A program made the translations under genes and the position numbers. The notes under the pieces are model-generated. The model worked only from the letters and a program-made list of their open reading frames with translations. It searched no databases and was not told where the DNA came from. A DNA stretch of 64,000 bases from positions 62,001 through 126,000 of the forward strand of contig NZ_CADDTS010000007.1 of NCBI RefSeq assembly GCF_902753875.1, given 5' to 3'. Below are positions 15,214-24,409 of the stretch, piece by piece. The stretch's first letter is position 1, and every line of letters begins with the position of its first letter. Origin of the DNA: Acinetobacter bouvetii. GTDB lineage: Bacteria; Pseudomonadota; Gammaproteobacteria; Pseudomonadales; Moraxellaceae.

Positions 15214-15675
15214 TTAACGTGGTTGCACGGCGCTCTTAAATTGCAGCACTACATTGCCATAACGGTCAAGCAGTTTCAATGTTTTGCCATAGACCTGATA
15301 ATTGGCGACTTTGACCAAGGCTTCATTGAATTGCGGTGCTACATTGTTCTGATCCAGACATGCCATTCTGGTTCCTGCCAGTGGACCAAACACCAAGGTG
15401 TCCCGACCGGCTTCATAGCTGCCCATCAGGCGATTACAGCCATCCGCACCACTGACACGTTTGCTGGCTGCATCAAATTGCAGACTGGGAATGTTATGTG
15501 CCGACGGGGCAGTTTTGATTTCGGTATTGCCAATATGCGTTGCAATCCAGGTGCGGTTTTGTAACTGAACCAGATTTTCAGCCTCAATTGTCGCAGACGG
15601 GTTAGGTGTGGTGGTGCAACCCGTAAAAGCCATCGCAGAGCCTATTATGCCCAGAGCAAGTAATTTTTTTAACAT
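15214..15675 (-). CDS. META-domain lipoprotein (HslJ-like)
   Basis: A 153-residue exported protein. Its signal peptide MLKKLLALGIIGSAMAFTGC ends in a lipobox with Cys20 as the expected lipidated residue. The remainder is a META domain like that of HslJ and the META-domain lipoproteins, with the features NRTWIATHIG, SLQFDAASKRVSGADGCNRLMGSYE and GPLAGTRMACLD. Family members are periplasmic and stress-linked; no enzyme activity is known. The gene is monocistronic with its own palindromic terminator. Confidence 0.85.
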   Translation of the reverse strand: MLKKLLALGIIGSAMAFTGCTTTPNPSATIEAENLVQLQNRTWIATHIGNTEIKTAPSAHNIPSLQFDAASKRVSGADGCNRLMGSYEAGRDTLVFGPLAGTRMACLDQNNVAPQFNEALVKVANYQVYGKTLKLLDRYGNVVLQFKSAVQPR

Positions 15676-15771
15676 CGTGCAGTTCTCATTCTTGATTTCA
15701 CTAGATCTATATAAACAAAAATACGGTCATTTCACTAGCGCTAAATGTATGTTTTATATATTTTTACATGA

Positions 15772-16836
15772 TTAATGCGCAGATGGCTCGGGAATGGGTT
15801 TGGGAATGCCCTGACGAATCAGACTGGAATATTCAGCGCTAGAAAGATGATTCAAATGGCTGACCCGAGGGTTAATGTGGGCAATGTCGTACCATTGTTG
15901 CATGCTTAAGTTATGGGAAATGGCTTTCAGGTCATAGAGATAATTGGGTAGATATCCGGACGCCAGTAAACGGTAGTCGGTAGGTAAATGCCTTTTGGAT
16001 ACCGCTTGAACCATATCAAAAACCAGCGTGGTGCAATTGCTGGTGAGCGTGTTATACCATTTTGGCTGTGCTTTCAGCTCATTGGCTTTGTGCAGATATT
16101 CTTCAAACAGGGCACGGCTTTCGGCTTTGGACAGATCTACCGGGAAAAAATAGACCTGTTCTTTGCGGATATTGCTGCGGGTATAAATCAGATCTTTTTC
16201 ATCTGATGCAACCAGGCTGAGTTCATATTTTCTGAAAAAGCCTCCATAGGTCGAAAACTCTTCATTCTTTTGTTTACGAATTTCAATAGAAAAGGTCAGT
16301 GGTTGACCATTGGAAAAATCAAAGCTGACCAGGGTATGAGCAATACGTGGACCCATCCAGTAGGAGGTAATAATATTCACACCGGTGATTTGATTTAAAT
16401 CAAACTGACGAGTTTCCCAGCGCTGATCATAACTGCCATCCGTATGCCAATTAAAATTACGCACATTATGCAACGTGACCAGATTACCTGCTTGCTTGAA
16501 TGACAATACTTGGGCCACTTCTGGATTCCAGTCACGATCCTGTTTGGCTTCCAGACTTAAATACCAAAATAGGCCTAAAAGAAAGGCCAATATATAAATG
16601 ATCGCACTGGTTTGGCGGTTGAGTAGATACTGGGTGATATAAATACCCAAGATGGTTAAGGTAAAGCTGATCCAGATTCCAATCAATGCGCGAGTGATGA
16701 ATCCGCTAATAGGGGCTTGAAACCATAACGCCAGACACAGCCAAATAGAAGACAAAATCACGAACAGGCCGAACATGGAGTGGAGTAGCCCCATGCCTAA
16801 GGCTGTCAGGAATTCTTTTTTTTCTATATGATGCAT
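15772..16836 (-). CDS. DUF4105 (Lnb N-terminal periplasmic-like) membrane protein
   Basis: A 354-residue protein. The first 100 residues contain three or so hydrophobic segments, then follows an extracytoplasmic domain with the characteristic SNCTTLVFDMVQ motif near residue 266, the conserved Asn-Cys-Thr of DUF4105. In the Lnb family this domain lies in the periplasm. The Cys is probably a nucleophile (NlpC/P60-like fold, inference), but no reaction is established for this group. It lies 28 bases after folA on the same strand, in the thyA-folA-DUF4105 order, and is likely cotranscribed. Confidence 0.75.
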   Translation of the reverse strand: MHHIEKKEFLTALGMGLLHSMFGLFVILSSIWLCLALWFQAPISGFITRALIGIWISFTLTILGIYITQYLLNRQTSAIIYILAFLLGLFWYLSLEAKQDRDWNPEVAQVLSFKQAGNLVTLHNVRNFNWHTDGSYDQRWETRQFDLNQITGVNIITSYWMGPRIAHTLVSFDFSNGQPLTFSIEIRKQKNEEFSTYGGFFRKYELSLVASDEKDLIYTRSNIRKEQVYFFPVDLSKAESRALFEEYLHKANELKAQPKWYNTLTSNCTTLVFDMVQAVSKRHLPTDYRLLASGYLPNYLYDLKAISHNLSMQQWYDIAHINPRVSHLNHLSSAEYSSLIRQGIPKPIPEPSAH

Positions 16837-16864
16837 ATCTAAAGGTTATAGTTAATTATTACCT

Positions 16865-17377
16865 TTATTTTCGGTAAGTTGCGAACTCAAAAGCAATCCC
16901 AGATTTGTCGTCAATATGTTGTTCTGAGGCGACTTTTTTAAATTCAGCGGGAATTTCTGGATAGTAAGCATCGCCTTGCACATTCAGTTCCACATGAGTC
17001 AGTTCCAAACGGTCCGCAATATGCATGGTTTGTATGAAAATTTCACCACCGCCAATAATAAAAATACTGTTTGGCTTTTCCGATGTCTGTACGTCGGCAA
17101 CCGCCTGAGCCAAGGCATCTTCAATCGAGTAGGCGACTTTGGTGCCTTCAAAGGACCAGTTGTGGTCACGGGTAATCACCCAATTGACGCGTTTAGGTAA
17201 AGTGCGGCCCATGGATTCCAAAGTCTTACGACCCATGACCACCACACCGCCTTGGGTAATTTCCTTAAAGTGTTTTAGATCCGCAGAGATGTGCCACGGC
17301 AAGTCATTATTTTTACCAATGCAGCGCTGCTGATCCATTGCCACGACATGCACAACTTCTAAATTTTGGAAGGTCAT
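16865..17377 (-). CDS. folA: Dihydrofolate reductase
   Basis: FolA reduces dihydrofolate to tetrahydrofolate with NADPH, and is the trimethoprim target. The 170-residue product has VVAMDQQRCIGKNNDLPWHISADLKHFK at the N-terminus, the GRKTLESMGRTLPKR segment and FIIGGGEIF near residue 105-113. I placed the start at 17377 (MTFQNLEVVHVVAM) where AAGGCG precedes it. The in-frame ATG at 17422 would add 15 residues not usual in the family. It lies downstream of thyA with which it makes a functional pair: ThyA produces dihydrofolate and FolA recycles it. Confidence 0.95.
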   Translation of the reverse strand: MTFQNLEVVHVVAMDQQRCIGKNNDLPWHISADLKHFKEITQGGVVVMGRKTLESMGRTLPKRVNWVITRDHNWSFEGTKVAYSIEDALAQAVADVQTSEKPNSIFIIGGGEIFIQTMHIADRLELTHVELNVQGDAYYPEIPAEFKKVASEQHIDDKSGIAFEFATYRK

Positions 17378-17419
17378 AAAGTTCGCCTTATCTGACTGTA
17401 TCCCCGAGATTGTTTTATT

Positions 17420-17462
17420 CAAGTCCCCCCTTTTTTAAGAGGGACTTAGGGGGAATTAGGAA
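17420..17462. repeat. Palindromic repeat between thyA and folA
   Basis: AGTCCC pairs with GGGACT around a pyrimidine-rich segment, then TTAGGGGGA. It resembles short palindromic intergenic repeats common in Acinetobacter. No U-tract follows on the minus strand, so it is not clearly a terminator. Confidence 0.4.
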
Positions 17463-17496
17463 TTTAGGAGGATTAAGTTAAAAAGATACTGAAAAA

Positions 17497-18339
17497 TTAA
17501 ACAGCAACAGGGGCTTTAATGCCGGGATGTGATTCATAGCCAACAATTTCGATATCTTCAAATTTAAAATCAAAAATATCTTTAATTTCAGGGTTTAATT
17601 TAAGCTGACACAATGGCAGAGGCTCACGGCTGAGTTGCAGTTTTGCCTGTTCAAAATGGTTCACATATAAGTGAGTATCACCACCAGTCCAGACAAAGTC
17701 CCCTACGCCTAAACCACAGACCTGCGCAATCATATGGGTGAGCAGTGCATAACTGGCTATGTTAAAAGGCACACCTAAAAACACGTCAGCACTGCGCTGA
17801 TAAAGCTGGCAAGAGAGCTTGCCATCCTGTACAAAAAACTGGAACAAAGTATGGCATGGTGGCAGGGCAACTGTTCCGGCTTCCTGCGGATTCCAGCCCG
17901 ACACAATTAAACGGCGTGAATTGGGATTGGTTTTAATTTCATTAATCAGCCATTTGATTTGGTCAAAACCATCCTGCTCATATAAGCCATTTTCTTTTTT
18001 TGTTGCGCCAAAGTTACGCCATTGATGACCATAGACCGGACCCAACTCGCCTTCAGGGCGACCAAAGCGCGCCGTCTGTTCTGCGGTTGACCATTCATCC
18101 CAAATCGTCACTTTGTTGTCTTGTAGATATTGAACGTTGGTATCGCCTTTTAAGAACCATAGCAGTTCAATCACGATAGAACGGAAATGAACTTTTTTCG
18201 TGGTGAGTAAAGGAAAACCTTGAGAAAGATCAAAGCGCATTTGGTGACCGAATACTGAACGCGTACCTGTACCTGTACGGTCGCCTTTGTCGCCACCGTT
18301 GTCGAGGATGTGTTGTAGTAGGTCAAGGTATTGGCGCAT
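17497..18339 (-). CDS. thyA: Thymidylate synthase
   Basis: ThyA methylates dUMP to dTMP using methylene-tetrahydrofolate. The 280-residue product has the catalytic Cys162 in [16 protein letters not shown], the [11 protein letters not shown] phosphate-binding loop near the N-terminus and the conserved [20 protein letters not shown] segment. Length is slightly longer than E. coli ThyA (264). It is the first gene of a likely thyA-folA-DUF4105 unit. Confidence 0.98.
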   Translation of the reverse strand: MRQYLDLLQHILDNGGDKGDRTGTGTRSVFGHQMRFDLSQGFPLLTTKKVHFRSIVIELLWFLKGDTNVQYLQDNKVTIWDEWSTAEQTARFGRPEGELGPVYGHQWRNFGATKKENGLYEQDGFDQIKWLINEIKTNPNSRRLIVSGWNPQEAGTVALPPCHTLFQFFVQDGKLSCQLYQRSADVFLGVPFNIASYALLTHMIAQVCGLGVGDFVWTGGDTHLYVNHFEQAKLQLSREPLPLCQLKLNPEIKDIFDFKFEDIEIVGYESHPGIKAPVAV

Positions 18340-18935
18340 GGTTCTCTCAGAATTAATTCATTTTGCTAACCGGCTATATTAGCTTTTTTTTTAGGGTGAG
18401 GAAACAGCAGATATCACGTAGTGAATGTGGATGAAATAATTGGATTTATATTTATAAGATTTTGATTTTTATATTTTATTAAGGTGCTTTTAATTTTAAT
18501 GATGAGAATACTGCTTTAAATTCTAAAGTGTCCATCTATATGATCAGTATAAAAAATCGTAAAACTGAATATGCGGGATGATGGCGTAGCAAAGCCTGAA
18601 TTTGATCCGTGCATATGTAAATTGAGATCACTATTAAGTGAATTGAAAGATGGATTTTACAAAGGGAAGCTAGGCGGGTTTGAGTCGTCGAAATATCTGT
18701 AGTGCCGATGGTCAGGTTTGGATGTACTTAGGGCGATTTTTGGACTTTTGAAATTAAGTTTATGATTTTTTCGGGACTAAAATAATTAAAAAATAGTCAG
18801 TTAAGCCAAAATATGAGATATGTATAAAAATTATTACATTTTTTGCATGAAATATCTCATTTAAAGCGGTAGTATCTGTGGCTTCGGAATAAGTGAAAGG
18901 CCCGTGGTTTCTAGGGTAGGAGTGTTGAGTAAAGA
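18340..18935. other. AT-rich gap of about 600 bases
   Basis: There is no ORF longer than 60 codons. A 43-codon frame (18571-18702, beginning MRDDGVAKPEFDPCICKLRS) is broken by TAG and continues in frame for another 20 codons, which could be a degraded gene or chance. Inverted arms ATGAGATAT (18813-18821) and ATATCTCAT (18852-18860) flank 30 AT-rich bases upstream of the CHAP-like gene. Confidence 0.4.
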
Positions 18936-19457
18936 ATGGCTTATGATCATAATGTAAACTTGAGTGAAGTTCATGCTCCTGTGCAGGCTAACATCATAAT
19001 ACGTTCCCAATCCGGTAAAAATTCCAAGAAATCTTCAGAATTCTCCTCCTTTCAATCAAACTCCCAAAAGAAAATGATGGCTCAAAATGGGCAGCGGATT
19101 GATATCAATAAGTTCACCGGTTTCTTACAAAGTATTAGTTCAAATACCAGTTCACAAAAATGTGCCAAAAGTATCAGACTGGCGCTCGAATCGGCAGGGG
19201 CACGATTTCAAAGTCATCCTGTTGCTGCCGCTGACTGGGGTAGTACCTTGATGAACATCGGCTATAGACAAATCAATCCTAAGTTTGATGCACCTAAAGA
19301 AGGTGATATTTATATTATAGATCGAACCGGTAAGCATACATACGGTCATATTGCAGGATTTACCGGCAAGCAATGGGTCTCTGACTTTAGGCAGAAAAGT
19401 TATGACGTTTATAATGAAAAAGGTTTGACTTATAAATATTACCGTCCGAGTTTCTAA
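18936..19457 (+). CDS. Orphan CHAP/NlpC-like putative cysteine amidase, possible antibacterial effector
   Basis: A 173-residue protein without signal peptide or membrane segment. Residues 1-70 are polar and Ser/Lys rich. The C-terminal half looks like a papain-like peptidoglycan amidase: the only cysteine (Cys76) is in SSQKCAKSIRLALESAG, His138 in YGHIAGFTGKQWVSDFRQ, and Asp150 a few residues later, so a Cys-His-Asp triad is possible. APKEGDIYII precedes the His as in CHAP domains. Such small amidases are often type VI secretion or bacteriocin-type effectors, and the lack of Sec signal fits that; but no VgrG, Hcp or obvious immunity gene is next to it. It stands isolated in AT-rich DNA and has its own terminator. 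Fold and role are inferred. Confidence 0.6.
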   Translation: MAYDHNVNLSEVHAPVQANIIIRSQSGKNSKKSSEFSSFQSNSQKKMMAQNGQRIDINKFTGFLQSISSNTSSQKCAKSIRLALESAGARFQSHPVAAADWGSTLMNIGYRQINPKFDAPKEGDIYIIDRTGKHTYGHIAGFTGKQWVSDFRQKSYDVYNEKGLTYKYYRPSF

Positions 19458-19481
19458 AGTTTTTCTATAAAACTGGATTCA

Positions 19482-19511
19482 ATAAAAAAGCCTCATTAGA
19501 GGCTTTTTTAA
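19482..19511. terminator. Bidirectional intrinsic terminator
   Basis: AAAAAAGCCTC, ATTA, GAGGCTTTTTT. It lies between the CHAP-like gene and the convergent outer-membrane factor gene. Confidence 0.9.
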
Positions 19512-19521
19512 TGCTTTAACT

Positions 19522-20925
19522 TCAAGGTAGCTGTTTGATCGGGCTACCGCCTAAAGCCTGCATTAAGGTCACATAGGCATTGTATTGGCTTTGTTTGGTT
19601 TGTACCAAAGACAAACGGGCACTGCGAGTCGTTTCCTGTGCATCCAGCAGGTTTTTCAATGCAATGGCACCATTACGGTAGCGGACTTCTGTTAAACGTT
19701 CAGTTTTCTCCGCCAGTTGCACATTGCGCTCCTGTAAGGCCACCTGTTTATTTAATTCGGTACGAGAGGACAGGGCATTTTCCACATCTGCAAAGGCCTG
19801 ATACAAGGTCTGACGATACTGGACGATGGCTTTTTCATAATCCAGATCACTAATCGCCAAATCTTTCTTCATGTCGTTATATTGCAAAAAAGGCAAGCTC
19901 AGACTGGCACCTAAAGTCAGGGCCGGATTCTGTAACAGATTGCTTAACGACGTGCTGGAAGAGCCTAGATTTCCGGTCAGGCTGATAGAGGGATAATAGC
20001 TGGCCTTGGTGGCATCTTTAGTCGCTAAGGCTTTGCGTAAACGCAATTCGGTCGCCTGCAAGTCGGGACGACGTGACAGCAAATCCGCCGGTAAACCTGC
20101 GGCAATGGTCGGCAAGGTGATCCGAGGCAAGCGTTGTGGTTCGGCAATATTCAGCTGTTGCACTGGCTGCTGCATCAATACCGCCAAGGCGGTTCGGGTT
20201 TCGACTTTTTGCTGTTCAATCTGGCTTAAGGTGGCTTTTTGACTTTGCACCGATTGCTCGGCCGAGGTTAAATCCAGACCGGAAACTGCTCCAGCACGAT
20301 ACTGTGTGCGTACCAGTTCATAAATCTTTTGCGTACTGGCCAGGTTTTGCTGCGCCATTTGATAGCGTTCATTTAAATACCCCAACTGCCAATATAAATT
20401 GGTGGTTGTCGCCAGCAAACTTTGGGCCGTACTTTGCAAGTCTTGTTCAGTGGCCAAGGCTTCCCATTTACTGGCTTCAGTTTGACGTGCCAGCTTACCA
20501 AACAGGTCCAGTTCATAACTCACCCCGCCACTTAAAGATAAGCCGCGTGATGAATCATCGCCTGAATTTAGGTCAATGTTATGCCCCGCTGATACACTGG
20601 AGCTGACCCGTGGCCCTTGCTTGTTTTGAGCCAAACCGGCCTGTAAGCGGGCCTGTTGCAGGTTAATCCCGGCAACTGCCAGATCGGTATTTTTGGCCAG
20701 TACCTGATTGACCAGTTGATTCAGCTGGGCATCTCCAAACAACGTCCACCATTGATCAGCATAGACATCGGCATGTACCTGCTGACTCATGGCCTTACTG
20801 TTCTGGAAACTGCCCGGCATATTCACGGCAGGTTGTTCATAAGGTGTTTTCACCACCGCAGCACAACCCACCAATGAACCACTTAACATCAGGGCGCTGG
20901 CAAGTCGGGTAAAATTGATTTGCAT
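19522..20925 (-). CDS. Outer-membrane efflux lipoprotein (NodT/OprM family)
   Basis: A 467-residue outer-membrane factor: signal peptide with lipobox ending at Cys21 (SGSLVGC), then two OEP repeats rich in long helices and short strands, as in OprM/NodT. It provides the trimeric channel through which a MacAB-type pump exports its substrate. It lies 11 bases after macB in the same direction and is almost certainly the third gene of the macA-macB-OMF operon. Conserved NodT features such as LPADLLSRRPDLQATE (about 275-290) are present. Confidence 0.9.
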   Translation of the reverse strand: MQINFTRLASALMLSGSLVGCAAVVKTPYEQPAVNMPGSFQNSKAMSQQVHADVYADQWWTLFGDAQLNQLVNQVLAKNTDLAVAGINLQQARLQAGLAQNKQGPRVSSSVSAGHNIDLNSGDDSSRGLSLSGGVSYELDLFGKLARQTEASKWEALATEQDLQSTAQSLLATTTNLYWQLGYLNERYQMAQQNLASTQKIYELVRTQYRAGAVSGLDLTSAEQSVQSQKATLSQIEQQKVETRTALAVLMQQPVQQLNIAEPQRLPRITLPTIAAGLPADLLSRRPDLQATELRLRKALATKDATKASYYPSISLTGNLGSSSTSLSNLLQNPALTLGASLSLPFLQYNDMKKDLAISDLDYEKAIVQYRQTLYQAFADVENALSSRTELNKQVALQERNVQLAEKTERLTEVRYRNGAIALKNLLDAQETTRSARLSLVQTKQSQYNAYVTLMQALGGSPIKQLP

Positions 20926-20936
20926 TCTATCTCTCC

Positions 20937-22919
20937 TTATTCGCGAGAAAGTGCATCAACAGGATTTAACTGTGCTGCATTACGGGCAGGGATAAAGCCG
21001 AAGACAATCCCGATCATGCTGGAGCAGACAAAGGCCGCCACAATCGAGGTGGTTGAATAGGCCATCTGGAAGCTATCACCAGCAAACTGGCTAATCAGCT
21101 GGCCAATACCTAAGGACAACATGACACCAAGGATGCCGCCTAAAATACACACCAGTACGGCTTCAATCAGGAATTGCTGCAAGATGTCGCTTTGGCGGGC
21201 ACCTACGGCCATACGCACCCCGATTTCCTGAGTGCGTTCAGTCACGGAAACCAGCATGATGTTCATCACCCCAATCCCGCCGACAATCAGTGAAATTACG
21301 GCAATCGCTGAAACCAGCAGGGTCATGGTTTTGGTGGTCTGCTGAATGGTTTCACGGATACTGTCGGCATTTTGGGTAAATACATCCTGTGCGCCGTGGC
21401 GTTGTACCAGCAAGTTCAGAATGGCATTTTCAGCAGCTGCACTCGGGTATTCATCCTTAATCCGCACAATGATGCTGCGCACATTGGCCTGGCCGAGCAT
21501 ACGGCTCATCACGGTTGAGTAGGGCAGATACACATTCAGACTGTCTGAATTTCCCATCATCGATTTTTGCGCTTCAATCACGCCAATAATCCGGCTGGGT
21601 ACACTACCCAGCAAAATGACCTGACCCACAGGATTGGTACCATCGCTAAAGAAGGTGTTCTTGGTGTTGCTGTCAATGACGACATCTTGGGCACGTTCAG
21701 TCACTTCTGCTTTGTCAAAAGGCTGCCCGGATTCAAAGTTCATGCCTTTGACATAGAAAAAGTCTTCACTCACACCGTTAACGGTTGCGGAAGCTTCAGT
21801 ATCTTTAAAGCGTGCGGTGACGCTATTAGTCACAGAAGGACTGACCCCATCCACATAAGGTTGTTCGGCAAGAGCTTCTGCATCGGCAGGTACCAGAGTT
21901 TTCACCTGCGCAGTTTTGGAGTTGTCGCCAAAGCCACGTCCCTGATAGATGGTAATGGTATTGGTTCCCAGACTGCTGATATTTTCCAGAATCTGTTTCT
22001 GCGAGCCATTCCCCAAAGCGACCACCGATACCACTGATGCAATACCAATAATGATCCCGAGCATAGTCAGGAAGGTCCGCATACGGTGGGCATTCATGGC
22101 CAGTAGGGCCATGCGGAATGCTTCAGCCAGCCGGTCTGCGGCCGAACGCCAAGGCGGCGTTTTCTTTTGCGGGGTACGATCAAGCTGCTGTTTTTCCAGC
22201 ACTTCACCATCCGTTTCAGGCACATTGGCCCGGTCTGAAACAATGTTGCCGTCACTAATTTCAATAATACGTGAAGCGTTCTTCGCCACATTTAGATCGT
22301 GGGTGACTAAAATAATGGTATGACCTTTGGCATTCAGTTCACGTAAAATACGCATCACTTCAATACCACTGTTTTTGTCCAATGCACCGGTTGGTTCATC
22401 GGCCAGAATCACATCACCACCGTTCATCAAGGCACGCGCAATCGACACCCGCTGCTGCTGACCACCGGAAAGCTGGCTGGGACGGTTTTGGGTTTTTTCG
22501 GCCAGACCTAGGTCTGAAAGCAGTTCGGTTGAGCGCTTTTGACGGGCAGAAGCATCGACCCCGGCATAAATCGCGGGAACCTCAACGTTACCGGCTGCAG
22601 TGAGATCACCCAACAGGTGATAACGCTGGAAAATAAAACCAAAATATTCACGGCGCAGTTGTGCCAGTTCATCCGGTTCTAATTTGCGTGTTTCACGTCC
22701 TTTGACCTGATAGCTACCGGATGTTGGCTGATCCAGACATCCCAAGATATTCATCAAGGTGGATTTACCCGAACCGGACTGACCGACAATCGCGACCAGT
22801 TCGCCCGGATAAATTTCTAAATTAATGCCCTTTAGAATCTGAATGGTGCTTTCCCCGGCAGGGAATTCACGAGTCAGATCTGTGACCTTGAGCAAAGGTT
22901 GTTGATCTAGACTCATCAT
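20937..22919 (-). CDS. macB: MacB-type ABC exporter (ATPase and permease)
   Basis: A 660-residue inner-membrane ABC transporter with the ATPase at the N-terminus. Walker A GQSGSGKS is at 46-53, the signature LSGGQQQR at 150-157 and DEPTGALD (Walker B) follows. Residues about 270-660 are the MacB permease with a first transmembrane helix, a large periplasmic domain (about 300-530) and three further helices near the end. In E. coli MacAB-TolC exports macrolides, enterotoxin and protoporphyrin; the substrate here is not known. Its start overlaps the macA stop by one base. Confidence 0.93.
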   Translation of the reverse strand: MMSLDQQPLLKVTDLTREFPAGESTIQILKGINLEIYPGELVAIVGQSGSGKSTLMNILGCLDQPTSGSYQVKGRETRKLEPDELAQLRREYFGFIFQRYHLLGDLTAAGNVEVPAIYAGVDASARQKRSTELLSDLGLAEKTQNRPSQLSGGQQQRVSIARALMNGGDVILADEPTGALDKNSGIEVMRILRELNAKGHTIILVTHDLNVAKNASRIIEISDGNIVSDRANVPETDGEVLEKQQLDRTPQKKTPPWRSAADRLAEAFRMALLAMNAHRMRTFLTMLGIIIGIASVVSVVALGNGSQKQILENISSLGTNTITIYQGRGFGDNSKTAQVKTLVPADAEALAEQPYVDGVSPSVTNSVTARFKDTEASATVNGVSEDFFYVKGMNFESGQPFDKAEVTERAQDVVIDSNTKNTFFSDGTNPVGQVILLGSVPSRIIGVIEAQKSMMGNSDSLNVYLPYSTVMSRMLGQANVRSIIVRIKDEYPSAAAENAILNLLVQRHGAQDVFTQNADSIRETIQQTTKTMTLLVSAIAVISLIVGGIGVMNIMLVSVTERTQEIGVRMAVGARQSDILQQFLIEAVLVCILGGILGVMLSLGIGQLISQFAGDSFQMAYSTTSIVAAFVCSSMIGIVFGFIPARNAAQLNPVDALSRE

Positions 22920-24268
22920 TACATTCTCATTGGACCAGCACCACCGCCAGCACGGTTACTACGTTTTGCAGAATCATTTGAGGTATCAGAAGCATCTGCG
23001 ATGACGACTTTATCACCTTGTTTTAAACCTTTGATCACTTGAGCAGTGACACGGTTATTTAAGCCGATTAACACCGGTTGTGGTTTTGCTACGCCATCTG
23101 CCTGAACCACACGTACCATTGCCATGGTTGCTTTCCCTTGTTCAATCCATGATTTTTCTTCTGCGGAAAGTTCAAGGCGTTTAGGACGATCTGCTTTGGC
23201 TTGATCATTGCTCGCTGCAGGTTTTTCTGCAGTTTTGTCTGTGCTGCCGGTTTGCTGATTACGTTTGCCTTGAGGGCGGTTTGAGGTCTGCAAAGCAGCA
23301 GCAGGAACGGTTAATACATTTTTGGCTTCATTTAAGACAATATAAACCTGTGCAGTCATATCAATTCGTAATTTGCCATCTTCATTTGGTACATCAAACA
23401 AGGCATTGTAATAAACCGCTGTACTTGAAGATGACGTTGAAGAATTGGTACTTTCAGTGTTGATGGAATTGGGTGCCGGTTCGACTTGACGAAGTTTAGC
23501 GTAATGCTTTTTGTCGCTATTGCCCAGTGTAGTGAAATAAACGGTTTGACCTTCTTCCACTTTCATCACGTCGGCTTCAGAAATTTCAGCCTTGATGGTC
23601 ATATTGTCGAGTTTGGCCAGTTTAACAATCGTTGGTGCACTTTGGTTGGCGTTTACGGTCTGACCTTCTTCAGTCACAATCGCTACAATGGTGCCATCCA
23701 TTGGTGCCACAATTTGGGTATAACCCAAGTCTTCCTTGGCAGTTGCCAAAGTTAAACGAGATTGTTCAATTTGGGCATTAATCGCTAAAATGTCAGCTTG
23801 TGCTGTTTTATAGCTGGCTAATGCTGATTCCAATTCGGCACGTGAAGTTGCATCTTGGGTATACATGGCTTGCTGGCGGTGATATTCCGCTTCAACTTTG
23901 GCTAAATTGGCCTGTTTAACGGCCAGTTGAGCTTGCTGGTTTTTAATGCTCGCTTCAGCCGTTTTGAGATCATTTTCCTGACGAATCGAATCAATTTGTG
24001 CGATCAGTTGACCTTGTTTGACTTGATCACCCAATTTCACATACATCTTTTTGACCTGACCAGACACCTGTGCACCCACGCTCACCATCTTGGTGGCTTC
24101 CAGTACGCCAGTTGCAAGGACTGAATCTTCAATATCACCACGACTAACTTCACTAGTAATATATTGAGGTTGTTGTTCTTTAGGTTTCAGGAAAAACCAG
24201 GCAGTAACGGCAATAGCAAGAATACAGACCACCGCGACAACGATTTTAGATGGTTTTATTTTTGGCAT
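22919..24268 (-). CDS. macA: MacA-type periplasmic adaptor
   Basis: A 449-residue membrane fusion protein that links MacB to the outer-membrane factor. It has an N-terminal anchor (about 9-27), the lipoyl-like half motif VSVGAQVSGQVKKMYVKLGDQVKQGQLIAQID, a helical hairpin (about 95-165), and a beta-barrel domain. The C-terminal part contains an unusual low-complexity insert rich in Ser, Asn and Gln/Lys (roughly 270-285 and 335-370) which is longer than in E. coli MacA. First gene of the operon; a Fur-box-like site lies 74 bases upstream. Confidence 0.92.
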   Translation of the reverse strand: MPKIKPSKIVVAVVCILAIAVTAWFFLKPKEQQPQYITSEVSRGDIEDSVLATGVLEATKMVSVGAQVSGQVKKMYVKLGDQVKQGQLIAQIDSIRQENDLKTAEASIKNQQAQLAVKQANLAKVEAEYHRQQAMYTQDATSRAELESALASYKTAQADILAINAQIEQSRLTLATAKEDLGYTQIVAPMDGTIVAIVTEEGQTVNANQSAPTIVKLAKLDNMTIKAEISEADVMKVEEGQTVYFTTLGNSDKKHYAKLRQVEPAPNSINTESTNSSTSSSSTAVYYNALFDVPNEDGKLRIDMTAQVYIVLNEAKNVLTVPAAALQTSNRPQGKRNQQTGSTDKTAEKPAASNDQAKADRPKRLELSAEEKSWIEQGKATMAMVRVVQADGVAKPQPVLIGLNNRVTAQVIKGLKQGDKVVIADASDTSNDSAKRSNRAGGGAGPMRM

Positions 24269-24341
24269 GGTGAGCTTATAAGTTTAGAAAATTGAAAATA
24301 TTATAAAAGCTAAATAAGGATAAAACGTGAACTTTTTAAAA

Positions 24342-24360
24342 ACAAATGAGAATTATTTTC
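24342..24360 (-). promoter_or_regulatory. Fur-box-like site upstream of macA
   Basis: The 19-mer ACAAATGAGAATTATTTTC matches the consensus GATAATGATAATCATTATC at 13 of 19 positions, and TGAGAAT-T-ATTTTCT fits the 7-1-7 scheme at 11 of 14. It is 74 bases before macA. Iron control of this pump is a hypothesis. Confidence 0.4.
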
Positions 24361-24409
24361 TTTTTTATTGTTCATTTAAAAAACTCAAAAGCGATGATGT
24401 GCTTGAGTA

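Noticed and set aside
17420-17462. Terminator between thyA and folA
   Set aside because: The hairpin lacks a T-tract on the minus strand, and the position suits an intergenic repeat instead, so it was listed as a repeat.
20136-20606. A plus-strand frame opposite the outer-membrane factor gene
   Set aside because: It is antisense to a well-supported gene and gives a Pro/His/Trp-rich translation without any motif.
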